Of a DNA stretch of 64,000 bases, positions 42,219 to 51,366 are shown one piece after another. Within the stretch, counting starts at the first letter, position 1; each line of letters starts with the position of its first letter. A model generated the notes under the pieces. The model saw only the letters and a program-made list of their open reading frames with translations. It made no database searches and was not told the origin of the DNA. Position numbers and translations under genes: made by a program. This DNA comes from Snodgrassella alvi (GTDB lineage Bacteria; Pseudomonadota; Gammaproteobacteria; Burkholderiales; Neisseriaceae), in the NCBI RefSeq assembly GCF_040741455.2, contig NZ_CP160328.2, forward strand, positions 1,178,001 to 1,242,000. The letters run 5' to 3'.

Positions 42219-43496
42219 TCAGGAAAACAGTCTTTTTGCCAGTTCACTTCCGGGTTCCAGCTCAACTTGCTTCATTTCTTTCTGCCGGTCAATCACATAA
42301 CGGCGCACTTCTCGCAGCCATTCAGTGGATAATTCTTCCACTTTATCATTAACCAGATCCAGACCCAGCTGACTAGAAAGCTTAACTGCCATATCCATAA
42401 ACTGATCAAAACATTTTTCGCCGTTCGGTATATGTACTATATCAAATAACATACTGAATCCACGATAATTTTGATTTGCTAACAAAGTGGATGTAAACGG
42501 CGTGTTATCCAAGGTAACAATATTAAACAAAGGTTCACCATCACTACCGGCATAAAAGAACGCCCCATCGTGCCCAAGCTCAAATCCCTGTTTTTCCACC
42601 GCCGTGCGCAATTCCATTCCACTAACATTGCTACGCGATACTAGATGAATGGCAATGGTCTGATCAACACGGGCGCACAGCTCATCGAGCGGCCGCGCTA
42701 CATCGAGGAAAGTGTTAATATCAGTTAACAATAACTGACCATCCATCTGCTCAGCGAAGCGATTTGCCTGTTCACCAAAATGCGCCAGCTCTTCATGGGT
42801 CAGCAGACCGCTACGACTGATTGCCTGTAAACCAACCACAAATCCCTGATAGTAAACACTAGGAATCGGCTCAGCTATCTGATACCGGTCGTCCATGGTG
42901 CAGCCCACCAGCCTAAAACGGGAACGGCTGCTCAAGCGCGGCATAGCATGCAATTCTTTCGGTTCGTACAAAGCAATATAAGCCAGATAATCAAAACGAA
43001 CATCAAACCATGGCAGTGGCTGTTTGGACATATCGTGTACGTCCAGCAAAGTTTTACGTCCTTTTACTGCAATAGTACGTGATAAAGGCACCATCGGGGC
43101 ACGTTCAGATGTATTCCCTGCTGCAATCTCTTCAGAATCCGCTGCCGGCACAGGCTCTACCGCCTCACTGATTTCTTCTTCCGCTACCAGCTCTTCAGAG
43201 GCTTCGGGCACGACGTTTTCACCGGTAAATATGGTTTCAGCCTGCGCCGCCACAGCATCTGCAGCTTTATCCGCCTCAGGCTCTGGCACCATGGCTTTGG
43301 TATTCAGCACCGACTGTGCTTCTGCACCATCGCGTACTGAATTTACCTGACTGTCCAGTAAAGCATCTTTATTGGCATGACCAAACTGATCACGCAACTG
43401 CTTGCGGTATTGGCTTTCCTGATAAATATTATAGGCCAGTACTGCCAGAATAATGGCTGCACCCACCACCAGCACAATCAATACAGAATCACTCAT
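42219..43496 (-). CDS. zipA: Cell division protein ZipA
   Basis: A 425-residue ZipA. An N-terminal membrane anchor (SVLIVLVVGAAIILAVLAYNIY) is followed by a long Ala/Glu/Pro-rich linker (about residues 45-135) and a C-terminal FtsZ-binding domain (QTIAIHLVSRSNVSGMEL; GAFFYAGSDGEPLFNIVTL; FSMLFDIVHIPNGEKCFDQFM). ZipA tethers FtsZ to the membrane in early division. The ATG at 43496 follows AGGAATGTA. The upstream TTG start of the open frame is less likely. It is upstream of ligA, as in many betaproteobacteria. Confidence 0.9.
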   Translation of the reverse strand: MSDSVLIVLVVGAAIILAVLAYNIYQESQYRKQLRDQFGHANKDALLDSQVNSVRDGAEAQSVLNTKAMVPEPEADKAADAVAAQAETIFTGENVVPEASEELVAEEEISEAVEPVPAADSEEIAAGNTSERAPMVPLSRTIAVKGRKTLLDVHDMSKQPLPWFDVRFDYLAYIALYEPKELHAMPRLSSRSRFRLVGCTMDDRYQIAEPIPSVYYQGFVVGLQAISRSGLLTHEELAHFGEQANRFAEQMDGQLLLTDINTFLDVARPLDELCARVDQTIAIHLVSRSNVSGMELRTAVEKQGFELGHDGAFFYAGSDGEPLFNIVTLDNTPFTSTLLANQNYRGFSMLFDIVHIPNGEKCFDQFMDMAVKLSSQLGLDLVNDKVEELSTEWLREVRRYVIDRQKEMKQVELEPGSELAKRLFS

Positions 43497-43588
43497 TACA
43501 TTCCTACTAGACAATTTGCGAAAGCCGCAATTTAATTAACAGTTAACCGGAATTATAACCAAAAATACCACCCACAGGCAGCTTTAAG

Positions 43589-44173
43589 CTACAAAGGCCA
43601 TTGATAATCCGTTATTACTGGCAAATGATGCTTACAGAGCCGCTGCCACTGAAAAAAATGCCCTGGGTCAGACTTACGTCCCGGCGCCACATGCTGATGA
43701 CCAGTAATTGCGCGTATCGGATAACGGACACATAATGCTTGCAATAACTCAATTAGCTGTGCATATTGAAACTCTGTAAACGGCTCAAAATCGCAGCCTT
43801 CAAGCTCAATACCAATCGAAAACGCATTACAGCCTTCTCGCCCCTCAAACCGCGATACGCCCGCCTGATATGCTGCATCATCACAGGATACAAACTGCAC
43901 TAAAGCACCACTGCGCTCAATCAAGAAATGACTGGATACGCGCAAAGCAGTAAGCGAGCGCATAAAATCATCCGGTTCATCCGCTTTAATCTGATTGGTA
44001 AACAGCCGCTGTACTGCTTCCTGTCCGTATTCAAAGGGTGGCAGGGAAATATTATGTAACACAATTAGCGATATATCGGCCGGCTGCGGGCGGGGACTAA
44101 AATTCGGCGACGGTGTATGCGTACATTGCTGCCACCAGCCATTTAACCATTGCGGCTTATCTTCGCCCTGCAT
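43589..44173 (-). CDS. ampD: 1,6-anhydro-N-acetylmuramyl-L-alanine amidase AmpD
   Basis: A 194-residue cytoplasmic amidase that cleaves recycled anhydro-muropeptides. Zinc ligands fit the family: His in LIVLHNISLPP, His in GHQHVAPGRKSDPG and Asp in the same SDPG segment. SSHFLIERSGALVQFVS and NAFSIGIELEG are also typical. No ampE or beta-lactamase genes are near. Confidence 0.93.
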   Translation of the reverse strand: MQGEDKPQWLNGWWQQCTHTPSPNFSPRPQPADISLIVLHNISLPPFEYGQEAVQRLFTNQIKADEPDDFMRSLTALRVSSHFLIERSGALVQFVSCDDAAYQAGVSRFEGREGCNAFSIGIELEGCDFEPFTEFQYAQLIELLQALCVRYPIRAITGHQHVAPGRKSDPGHFFQWQRLCKHHLPVITDYQWPL

Positions 44174-44408
44174 CTGTTTCGCCTTTGTGATAAAAATGCT
44201 TACCTTAATACAGCTCCGTTTACCCGTCCACTATTAACCAAAAACCAGATCTAGAAAGCATTTAGAGTGGAGCTTTGGCTGCCAATATAGCAGGCAAAAT
44301 GTCATGAATCAGATTTTTCTGTTACAGAAACAATCATATAAACAACCAAACCAATAAAATACTTGCCAAGCACGCTAATATCTGGTTTAATGCGCACTCT
44401 TCCCCGAT

Positions 44409-44484
<76 letters not shown>

Positions 44485-44486
44485 TT

Positions 44487-44514
44487 AATAACCGCCAAGA
44501 GCGGTTATTTTTTT
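44487..44514 (+). terminator. Terminator of tRNA-Phe
   Basis: AATAACCGC (44487-44495) pairs with GCGGTTATT (44501-44509), followed by TTTTTT, directly behind the tRNA. Confidence 0.9.
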
Positions 44515-44695
44515 GTATTCAATAAAACAATTTTTATTCAAATATAAATCAATCTTTGATCATAATTGTGGCAAATTTTTCTATAATTTGGGGAAACAAT
44601 GATTGGCAATATCAGCCAATTGCCATATAAATGATGTTGGTATAATTAACATTTTAAGTCTACTATAGTTAAAGTAAACCGAAGAAAACTTAGTT

Positions 44696-45151
44696 TTAAA
44701 CTTTCAACAGGGCTAAAAGCATCTGATGGAAGCGGTTTTTATTTTTCCCTAATGCCGCGAAAAACTGCTGGTCTATGTGCTCGACTAGAGGCACGGTTTG
44801 ATTGGCCTTGTCGAAGCCGGCTGGTGTGAGGGTAATGGATTTGGCACGACTGTCTCTGCTGGAAACGCTGCGGATGATATAGTCTTTTTTTTCTAAATTT
44901 TCCAGTATCTGTGAGATGGTCATGACGTCGATATTGGTTTTATCGGCGAGTAAGACTTGTGTGATTTCTTGCTCATATTGTGACAAATAGGCAAGTGTGG
45001 CTAGTACGATAAACTGGGGATGGGTGATGTGCTGCTGTTTGAGACAATTTTTTATTTGGTTGTGCCAGGACGAATAAGTTTTCATGAAAACAAAACCAAT
45101 TGAATCGCTATCTTTGGTAAATTGTGTATGAAATTTATTGTCCTGACTCAT
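44696..45151 (-). CDS. MarR-family transcriptional regulator
   Basis: A 151-residue winged-helix regulator. The MarR core is evident: HPQFIVLATLAYLSQYEQEITQVLLADKTNIDVMTISQILENLEKKDYI, then the wing SVSSRDSRAKSITLTPAGFD. MarR proteins bind as dimers to short palindromes and release on ligand or oxidant binding. It is the second gene of a two-gene unit, 3 bases after the SRPBCC gene. Paired palindromes in front of that gene are probable operators, so it likely represses its own operon. Confidence 0.9.
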   Translation of the reverse strand: MSQDNKFHTQFTKDSDSIGFVFMKTYSSWHNQIKNCLKQQHITHPQFIVLATLAYLSQYEQEITQVLLADKTNIDVMTISQILENLEKKDYIIRSVSSRDSRAKSITLTPAGFDKANQTVPLVEHIDQQFFAALGKNKNRFHQMLLALLKV

Positions 45152-45154
45152 TTT

Positions 45155-45586
45155 TTAGTTCTCGACGAGATGTTTCAATGCGTATGCTTTGTCCATAATA
45201 TCATCAGAGATTTGTTTTAGAAAATCACGCGTTGCGGCATTATCAAGTTTTTCATCAGGAATGAGCGCAATTTCAGCTTTTAGGGCATATTGGTCTTTTG
45301 ATAGCTGCACGATCTGATGGGAAAAATATAATAAGCCGATATCGGGCATATTAAATTCTTCGGTAAATTCCTGATTGGTTATGACTTTTGAAAGTGTTAC
45401 AGGCATTGCAGGCATATGCTGAATTTTAAACATGCCCTGTACGCCGGTTTTGAGTTCGCCTGTGAGGTGAAATTCTTCTAGATCGGTTTCCCACTGCTGT
45501 CTCAATGCGATTTCAGTGTAGTAAGGCCAGATTTTTTCTGGTGTAGCTGTGGTTGGCAGAGTGAAAGTGATTGCTATTTTGTCCAT
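45155..45586 (-). CDS. SRPBCC (START-like) domain protein
   Basis: A 143-residue single-domain protein of the SRPBCC/polyketide-cyclase fold. It opens with KIAITFTLPTTATPEKIWPYYTEIALRQQWETDLEEF, the usual first strand and helix pattern of this fold, and ends in a long amphipathic helix. Such proteins bind hydrophobic ligands, and the ligand here is unknown. It is co-transcribed with the MarR regulator, which may respond to the same ligand. GGGAAAACA precedes the ATG. Confidence 0.8.
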   Translation of the reverse strand: MDKIAITFTLPTTATPEKIWPYYTEIALRQQWETDLEEFHLTGELKTGVQGMFKIQHMPAMPVTLSKVITNQEFTEEFNMPDIGLLYFSHQIVQLSKDQYALKAEIALIPDEKLDNAATRDFLKQISDDIMDKAYALKHLVEN

Positions 45587-45601
45587 TGTTTTCCCTTTTT
45601 G

Positions 45602-45636
45602 ATAAGTAAACTTATTATATGTGTACTTATAATAAG
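45602..45636 (-). promoter_or_regulatory. Probable MarR operator
   Basis: Two adjacent palindromes with the same half-site: ATAAGT-AA-ACTTAT (45602-45615) and, about ten bases on, CTTAT-A-ATAAG (about 45626-45636). They lie 16-50 bases before the SRPBCC-marR start, where the promoter should be. Confidence 0.6.
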
Positions 45637-45834
45637 GAGCAACAAAAATATTGTTGTGATTTATTCCTGCTAAATGTTTGCGGCTGTTTATGTTTTATAC
45701 AAATCTGCTCTTTCAGCCAATTTGTCCCTACTTTTCTGCGGCTGGCAATTATTACCTGCTGAGTTTGACAAAATATATCTGACAATCAGATACGATTAGA
45801 AAAATATCTATAAATCATATTTATATTTATAAAT

Positions 45835-45853
45835 GAAAATAATTATTATTATC
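45835..45853. promoter_or_regulatory. Fur box upstream of the BasA-type gene
   Basis: GAAAATAATTATTATTATC matches 15 of 19 positions of the Fur consensus. It lies about 110 bases before the start codon. Confidence 0.75.
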
Positions 45854-45963
45854 TTTTAAAAAGCGTTAATCATGTATAGAATGTGTTTGTCAGCAGGCAG
45901 TTAACTGTGCGGGCAATGCTTGATGGCTGCCGCTGTGTTATCACGATAATGGGAGAAATTGAT

Positions 45964-47835
45964 ATGCAATCTGACCAAGCCGCGCTACAGCAACCCTACC
46001 CTTCTGCATCAGATGACTATGTACCGGACGGATTGCATACAGAAGGCACAGGGGAGCAGGTATTTGATTTTTTGGAACGTATCCGGCGTAATTTATTTGC
46101 AGGTGCGGTGGATAAAACGGCACTCTTTTATGCTGGTCAGGCCATTAGTTATCCACAGATGGGTGAACAGGTGGCCAGATTCATGCAGGCATTGCAACAA
46201 AAAGATTTACAAGCTGGCGCGGTGGTGGCAGTGTGTCTGCCTAAAAGCGCGGAGCATGTGTATGCGGTGGTGGCATGCGCGCTGCTGGGCATTATTTGGT
46301 TACCGGTGGATATGGACGCACCACCGGCACGGCGTATGTATTTGCTCGACAATAGTGAGGTTGATGTCGTGATTGCACAAGCGCATATTGCTGGCCGGCA
46401 ATGTATTGTGCTGGATGAGCTACCGGCAGTTTCGTTAATGCCGGTGCCGGAATGCCGCTACCGGCTGGACAGAAGTGCGGCTTATTATTTGTATACTTCC
46501 GGAAGTACGGGGGTGCCGAAATGTGTGGTTCTGAATAATCAGGCTACCGCGAATGTGCTCGAACACACAATCGACAGGTGGCAAGTGCGGCAGAAAGATG
46601 TGTTGATGGCGGTAACGCCATTTCATCATGATATGTCGGTATTCGATGTGTTTGCGGCGATGGCTCAGGGAGCAACGCTGGTAGTACCGACAATAATGCA
46701 AGTGAAGGATGCGTGTGCATGGGCTGAGCTGGTGGCCGAACACAAGATTACAGTGTGGGTGAGTGTGCCGGCAATTGTGGATATGCTGTGCAGTGTGGCG
46801 CGGCCGGAGCAATTACAATCGTTGCGGCTGGTGGCACAGGGAGGTGATTATATTAAGCCTGCTCTGATTGAGTATTTACGCCAGCAAGTACCACAGGCTC
46901 GTCTGTTTTCGCTGGGGGGGCCGACGGAAACCACTATCTGGAGTATCTGGCATGAAATAACAGCACAAGATGTGGATGTGATTCCTTATGGTCAGGCTTT
47001 GCCACACAACCGCTACTATATTCTGGACGAAGCATTGCAGCCGTGTGCGCTTGGTGAGGTGGGGCAAATGTATATGTCAGGTGTGAATCTATCCAATGGT
47101 TATCTGCTTAATGGGCAGATGCTGACCAATGATTTTGTGCCGCTGGACTGCGCAGGCGGAAAAGTTGCATTACGTATGAGTGATCTGGGATATGTCCGTG
47201 AGGATGGCAATATTATCTTTGCGGGACGTACGCAAGGTTATTTGAAGATTAAGGGGGTACGGATTTCGGCGGCGGAGGTGGAAGCGGTGCTGGCTAAATC
47301 CGACGGCCTAGCCGATAGTGTGGTGGTGGGCTGTACGCATCCGGTAACAGCGATGCAGGAACTGGTGGCCGTGTATAAGCTGCCGGCAGGGATGGAGGAT
47401 GTGGATATTTTGGCGTTGAAAGAACGTTTATTGTTGAGCCTGCCTAAATCACATATTCCGACACGCTGGCTGGCGGTTGCGGAAATTCCGCTAACACGCA
47501 ATGTGAAAATTGACCGCAAGCTGGTTCAGCAAATGGCACAGGAACAATTGTATCCCTCTGCACCGCAGGCTGAGACCATTTCCGTGCAGGAGCAGACACT
47601 GGCTGCGGATATTGTGGCGATTTTCCGCAATTTCCACTCGCAATCGGCTGCCAGTACCGAAAATATCACTGGACACACTGAGATTCTAGCAATGGGCATG
47701 CGACTGAAACAATTGATGCAGGTGGCTGGCCGAATTAAAGAGCGGTTTAATATTAAGCTTGAGGCGCCGTTGCTGCTGCGTTGTAAGACGATACAGGATG
47801 TGGTGCGACAGGTGCAGCAGAAGATGCGGCATTAG
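45964..47835 (+). CDS. NRPS adenylation protein with degenerate carrier domain (BasA/AngR type)
   Basis: A 623-residue adenylation protein of siderophore assembly. Core motifs: A3 YTSGSTG (about 177-183), A4 HHDMSVFDVF, A5 GGPTETTIW (about 318), A7 as MSDLGY, A8 GRTQGYLKIKGVRISAAEVE, and A10 PLTRNVKIDRK. It should activate an amino acid, probably Thr or Cys given the cluster type. The C-terminal carrier-like segment (ILAMGMRLKQLMQ, about 574-586) has no Ser at the phosphopantetheine position, so it cannot load itself and presumably charges the PCP of the next protein. AngR of anguibactin also has a dead PCP. The ATG at 45964 follows GGGAGAAATTGAT. An earlier GTG has no such site. Confidence 0.85.
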   Translation: MQSDQAALQQPYPSASDDYVPDGLHTEGTGEQVFDFLERIRRNLFAGAVDKTALFYAGQAISYPQMGEQVARFMQALQQKDLQAGAVVAVCLPKSAEHVYAVVACALLGIIWLPVDMDAPPARRMYLLDNSEVDVVIAQAHIAGRQCIVLDELPAVSLMPVPECRYRLDRSAAYYLYTSGSTGVPKCVVLNNQATANVLEHTIDRWQVRQKDVLMAVTPFHHDMSVFDVFAAMAQGATLVVPTIMQVKDACAWAELVAEHKITVWVSVPAIVDMLCSVARPEQLQSLRLVAQGGDYIKPALIEYLRQQVPQARLFSLGGPTETTIWSIWHEITAQDVDVIPYGQALPHNRYYILDEALQPCALGEVGQMYMSGVNLSNGYLLNGQMLTNDFVPLDCAGGKVALRMSDLGYVREDGNIIFAGRTQGYLKIKGVRISAAEVEAVLAKSDGLADSVVVGCTHPVTAMQELVAVYKLPAGMEDVDILALKERLLLSLPKSHIPTRWLAVAEIPLTRNVKIDRKLVQQMAQEQLYPSAPQAETISVQEQTLAADIVAIFRNFHSQSAASTENITGHTEILAMGMRLKQLMQVAGRIKERFNIKLEAPLLLRCKTIQDVVRQVQQKMRH

Positions 47836-47851
47836 TGTTAGAAAATAATAT

Positions 47852-47893
47852 CAATAAAGTGCTTAAAGTAGATTTAAGCACTTTATTGTTTTT
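47852..47893. terminator. Bidirectional terminator between convergent NRPS genes
   Basis: CAATAAAGTGCTTAAA (47852-47867) pairs perfectly with TTTAAGCACTTTATTG (47873-47888), followed by TTTTT. Confidence 0.88.
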
Positions 47894-47904
47894 GGGACTT
47901 TGGT

Positions 47905-49998
47905 TTAGCGACCAGCTTTGATGACAGCCTGAGCGGCCAATTGCAGCAATAGCTGTTGTATTTCAGCGGCAATGCGTTGGACTAATGCACTCGGGAAGCG
48001 GTGTGCCTGATAGGTGATGATCATGTTCAGGCTGGGCTGGTTGTTGATGAGGTTTTCCATGATTTCGAAATGCAGGCCAAACATGGATTCGTTGCGTTCG
48101 GGCAGTATTTGCCGGTAGGAAATCGTACCCTGTGGAGTGTTGAGCTGGCCGTTGAGGGCGTTGCCGGAGTGGATGTGGATGTATACGTCAAACATTAAGC
48201 CCTGATTATCGGGGATGCCGATGGCCTGCTGGATGTAGTTTATCGGGATATCGGCATATTCCATGGATTCGTTGATTTGCTGGCTGGTGGCAGCCAGCAG
48301 GGAATCGAATGTCTGCTGCGGACTAAAATGAATACGGTGAGCCACCATGGTGGTGAAGTAGCCGACGGTGTCAAAGTAATTTGGGTCGGTACGGCCGGAA
48401 GCGGAGGTGCCGATAACGATTTCCTGTAAATTGCCCTCTTTTTGCAGCACGCTGGCGATGGCGGTGTAAAACACGCTGAAAATTGAGGCGTGGTGGGTTC
48501 TGGCAAAGGCAGAAATTTGTTGATGGAAGGTGTGGTCGAAACTGAGTTGCAGCCATTCTACCTGTGGGACGCTGTTGCTGGTTGCGGGTACGGCTGTTTT
48601 TAGGTTCAGGCCGGTCACGGCTCCTTGCAGACGGCTGCGCCAGTATTCGAGGTGTTGCGGGTCGATGCCGTGCAAACGCTGCTGGCGTGCAAATTCATGA
48701 ATACTCGGTACGCTATTTGGCCATTCAGGCGCTTTACCTTGCAGGCGCGCGGCGTAGGCAGTGTTTAAATCGGCCATGATGGTATTTAGAGACCATTCGT
48801 CGATGACCATGTGATGCACGAGAAAGGAAAGAATGGTGTGGCCGTTTTTGGCTTTTAATAACCGAATTCTGAGTGGCAGTTCGCGGGTCAGATCAAACTG
48901 GTAGGCTGCTTCGCTGGCTAATGTGGAACCGGTGCTGTCGCTGCTTGGCCAGAACCAGTGGTATTGCTTTAGTTCGGCTACAGGCACGGTGTATTGTATG
49001 GTTTGCTTTCCATCACTGCGAAATAGTGTACGCAAACCAACGTGGCGGATGATTAAATCCTGAAAAGCCTGATGTAAAGCTTCTTCATTGATTGGCTGCT
49101 GAAATTCTACAGCAAAGGGTAAGTTATATATGGGACTAAAGTTGAAAGCGCGATAGGCCTGCCATAGAAAATCCTGTGCCAGTGTTAGGGGTGCCTGCTC
49201 ATCTGGTTGTGCTTCAGTGGTGTTGGCTGGTGCCTGCTCTTGCCGTGCGACGGTAGCCAGTGCACGGGCGGTGGGTGATTTGAAGAAGTCGTTGAAGGTG
49301 AGTTTGATGCCGTGATTGTTTTGTAGGTTGCCAATGACGCGGGTAGCCAGCAGTGAATGGCCACCTAAGTCGAAGAAGTCATCGTCCGCTGACATATCAG
49401 GCTCGGCCAGTGTGTTTCTGAACTCGGTCAGAATAAGGTCAGAAATGGCACTGTCAGCGTGTGCCTGAGCCATGGTGTTGAGGCCGTCTAGATTAATGGG
49501 AATCAGCTCGGGCGGGCGGGTAGAATGACTCAGCCTGGTGTAGTCAGCCATTATTTCTTCACATAGTTCTTCGGTTGTGAATAATTGTGAGAGTACTGGA
49601 TGAAGGCGAAAAACTAGTGTACCGCCAGTGCTGGTGCTGATGATATCGGCCAAAAACGGGGGCATGCTTTCTGGTTGCCATTGAAGCTGCGCCAGAGTGG
49701 TTAATAAGCCGGCAACGCTGTCTGAGTCTGTCTGCTCATGATGTATGCAGGCTGTCCAGTCTGTGTCTGGATATTTGTATAAATCGCCATCATCGGTGAA
49801 TTCGTAACGGGTATTTAAATCGGGATGGTTGCTGAGCAGATTTTGAATGCTTTGTTGCAGGATGGCAGTATCCGGAGCAGGATGCATCTGCCATGCTGTG
49901 AGCTGATATTTTATCTGCTCCGGTTCCTGCAATTGCTGCATCCAGATATATTCTTCATGTTCGGTAGCGGGTGATGGTGCTGTTTGGGTGTTGAGCAT
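47905..49998 (-). CDS. NRPS PCP-condensation protein (BasB/AngM type)
   Basis: A 697-residue non-ribosomal peptide synthetase. The N-terminal 165 residues look like a truncated condensation-type domain. A carrier domain follows, with the intact attachment site DLGGHSLLATR (Ser215), then a full condensation domain (about 270-690) with active-site HHMVIDEWS (395-403). This partial C-PCP-C layout equals the C-terminal half of VibF and fits BasB/AngM. The PCP would carry the amino acid, and the last C domain would transfer the chain to an N-hydroxylated amine. It is convergent with the adenylation gene and divergent from the importer operon. GAGAGGTT precedes the ATG. Confidence 0.87.
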   Translation of the reverse strand: MLNTQTAPSPATEHEEYIWMQQLQEPEQIKYQLTAWQMHPAPDTAILQQSIQNLLSNHPDLNTRYEFTDDGDLYKYPDTDWTACIHHEQTDSDSVAGLLTTLAQLQWQPESMPPFLADIISTSTGGTLVFRLHPVLSQLFTTEELCEEIMADYTRLSHSTRPPELIPINLDGLNTMAQAHADSAISDLILTEFRNTLAEPDMSADDDFFDLGGHSLLATRVIGNLQNNHGIKLTFNDFFKSPTARALATVARQEQAPANTTEAQPDEQAPLTLAQDFLWQAYRAFNFSPIYNLPFAVEFQQPINEEALHQAFQDLIIRHVGLRTLFRSDGKQTIQYTVPVAELKQYHWFWPSSDSTGSTLASEAAYQFDLTRELPLRIRLLKAKNGHTILSFLVHHMVIDEWSLNTIMADLNTAYAARLQGKAPEWPNSVPSIHEFARQQRLHGIDPQHLEYWRSRLQGAVTGLNLKTAVPATSNSVPQVEWLQLSFDHTFHQQISAFARTHHASIFSVFYTAIASVLQKEGNLQEIVIGTSASGRTDPNYFDTVGYFTTMVAHRIHFSPQQTFDSLLAATSQQINESMEYADIPINYIQQAIGIPDNQGLMFDVYIHIHSGNALNGQLNTPQGTISYRQILPERNESMFGLHFEIMENLINNQPSLNMIITYQAHRFPSALVQRIAAEIQQLLLQLAAQAVIKAGR

Positions 49999-50424
49999 GC
50001 TGTTTAACCTCTCTTGTCCTGACTATGCTAAGTGAGTAAATGTTAATTGATGGCCGTTTATTGGTATAAAAAGCCAATAAATTAACTTTTATTAACTATT
50101 TGATGGGCTTGTGTCGGTGTTATTCTGCTTTTGAAGCTAGATTGTTTTTATTGTATTAATAAGACTTTACATATAATTTAGCAATATAATACAATTGATT
50201 CTCATTTCCATCAATAATAATCGGTGTTATCTATTTTTGGCATATGTTTTGAATCATGTGCTCATGAGATAAGAATTCAATACACCTTCTTGAGGAGAAT
50301 CAATGCGCGGGCAGTTTCAGCCAGAGCAGGCGCAGAATTTATCCTGCGGGCTTGCGGTTTTTCTTATTTTCAATTCAATGTCGATAGCAAGGTGCTGTTG
50401 TCACGCTGATAAGGCTTTAGGCTG
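49999..50424. other. Divergent promoter region, BasB type / importer
   Basis: 426 bases with the Fur-box-like site at 50191-50209 and AT-rich promoter sequence. The 61-codon frame at 50224-50409 overlaps the importer leader, has no protein-like features, and is not called. Confidence 0.55.
50191..50209. promoter_or_regulatory. Fur-box-like site
   Basis: On the minus strand the site reads GGAAATGAGAATCAATTGT, with 12 of 19 consensus positions and the AATGAGAATCA core. It can control both divergent units. Confidence 0.55.
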
Positions 50425-51366
50425 ATGTATCGCGCGCTGACAGCTGTGTTTATCAGTTTGTGCATTGTGTCTTTGCTGGTAGGCTCAGATCCGGTGTCAT
50501 GGTCGGGTTTACTGGCCGGTACCGAGGGTGACTGGCTGACGCTACGCGCCAGCCGTCTGCCGCGCCTGATAGCCATTATTCTGACGGGTATGGGGCTGTC
50601 TGTTAGCGGGGTGATTTTGCAACAGATTGTCCGCAATAAATTTGTGGAGCCGGAAACAGCTGGCGGGCTGGATGCGGCTAAGCTGGGCATTCTGGTATCG
50701 CTGGTGCTGCTGCCTTCAGCCGGTGTGTTCAGCAAAATGCTGACAGCACTGCTGTTCTGCTTTGTAGCCGGTGTGATTTATATTTTGATTGTTGCCAGAA
50801 TCCGTTTTCAACAAGTTGTGCTGATTCCGGTTATCGGGCTGATGTATGGCTGTGTGCTCAGTGCCGCAGCTGAATTCTATGCTTATAAATATAATCTTCT
50901 CCAAAATGTGCAAGGTTGGCTACTGGGTGATTTTGCCCGTGTGGTACAGGGGCATTATGAGCTGCTGTATGTGCTGATTCCGGTGCTTGTGCTGAGCTTT
51001 GTGTTTGCTCAGCGGTTTACAGTGGTGGGCATGGGGCCGGAAATGGCCACTAGTCTGGGTGTGGGCTACCGGCGTACGGTGGCGCTGGGGTTGCTGCTGG
51101 TGTCGATAACGGTGGCAGCCACGGTGATTACGGTGGGGTCGATTCCGTTTATTGGGCTGGTGATTCCAAATTTGGTAGCGCTGAAATATGGTGAACATTT
51201 GGCCAGAACACTGCCTCTGGTGGCGCTTGGTGGTGCCTGTTTGCTGCTGTTGTGTGATATCTGCGGCCGTCTGCTGATTTATCCGTTCGAAGTACCGATT
51301 GGGCTAACAGCTGGAGCGGTGGGCGGCATTGTGTTTCTGTTGCTGATTTTGCGGGGGTTACGCTGA
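50425..51366 (+). CDS. Ferric siderophore ABC importer permease 1 (BauD/CeuB type)
   Basis: A 313-residue FecCD-family inner-membrane permease with about nine membrane segments. The family phrases RLPRLIAIILTGMGLSVSGVILQQIVRNKFVEPE near the N-terminus and GSIPFIGLVIPNLVALKYGEHLARTLPL in the second half are clear. With the next gene it forms the heterodimeric channel for a ferric catechol-type siderophore. Its stop overlaps the next start (TGATG at 51364-51368). The ribosome binding site is weak. Confidence 0.92.
   Translation: MYRALTAVFISLCIVSLLVGSDPVSWSGLLAGTEGDWLTLRASRLPRLIAIILTGMGLSVSGVILQQIVRNKFVEPETAGGLDAAKLGILVSLVLLPSAGVFSKMLTALLFCFVAGVIYILIVARIRFQQVVLIPVIGLMYGCVLSAAAEFYAYKYNLLQNVQGWLLGDFARVVQGHYELLYVLIPVLVLSFVFAQRFTVVGMGPEMATSLGVGYRRTVALGLLLVSITVAATVITVGSIPFIGLVIPNLVALKYGEHLARTLPLVALGGACLLLLCDICGRLLIYPFEVPIGLTAGAVGGIVFLLLILRGLR

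Larger units (their letters stand above)
45587..45963. other. Divergent control region of marR unit and siderophore locus
   Basis: 377 bases holding the MarR operator on the left and, on the right, the Fur box at 45835 and the GGGAG ribosome binding site of the adenylation-domain gene. Confidence 0.6.

Noticed and set aside
50224-50409. 61-codon frame before the importer permease
   Set aside because: Overlaps the operon leader and promoter and has no protein-like features.
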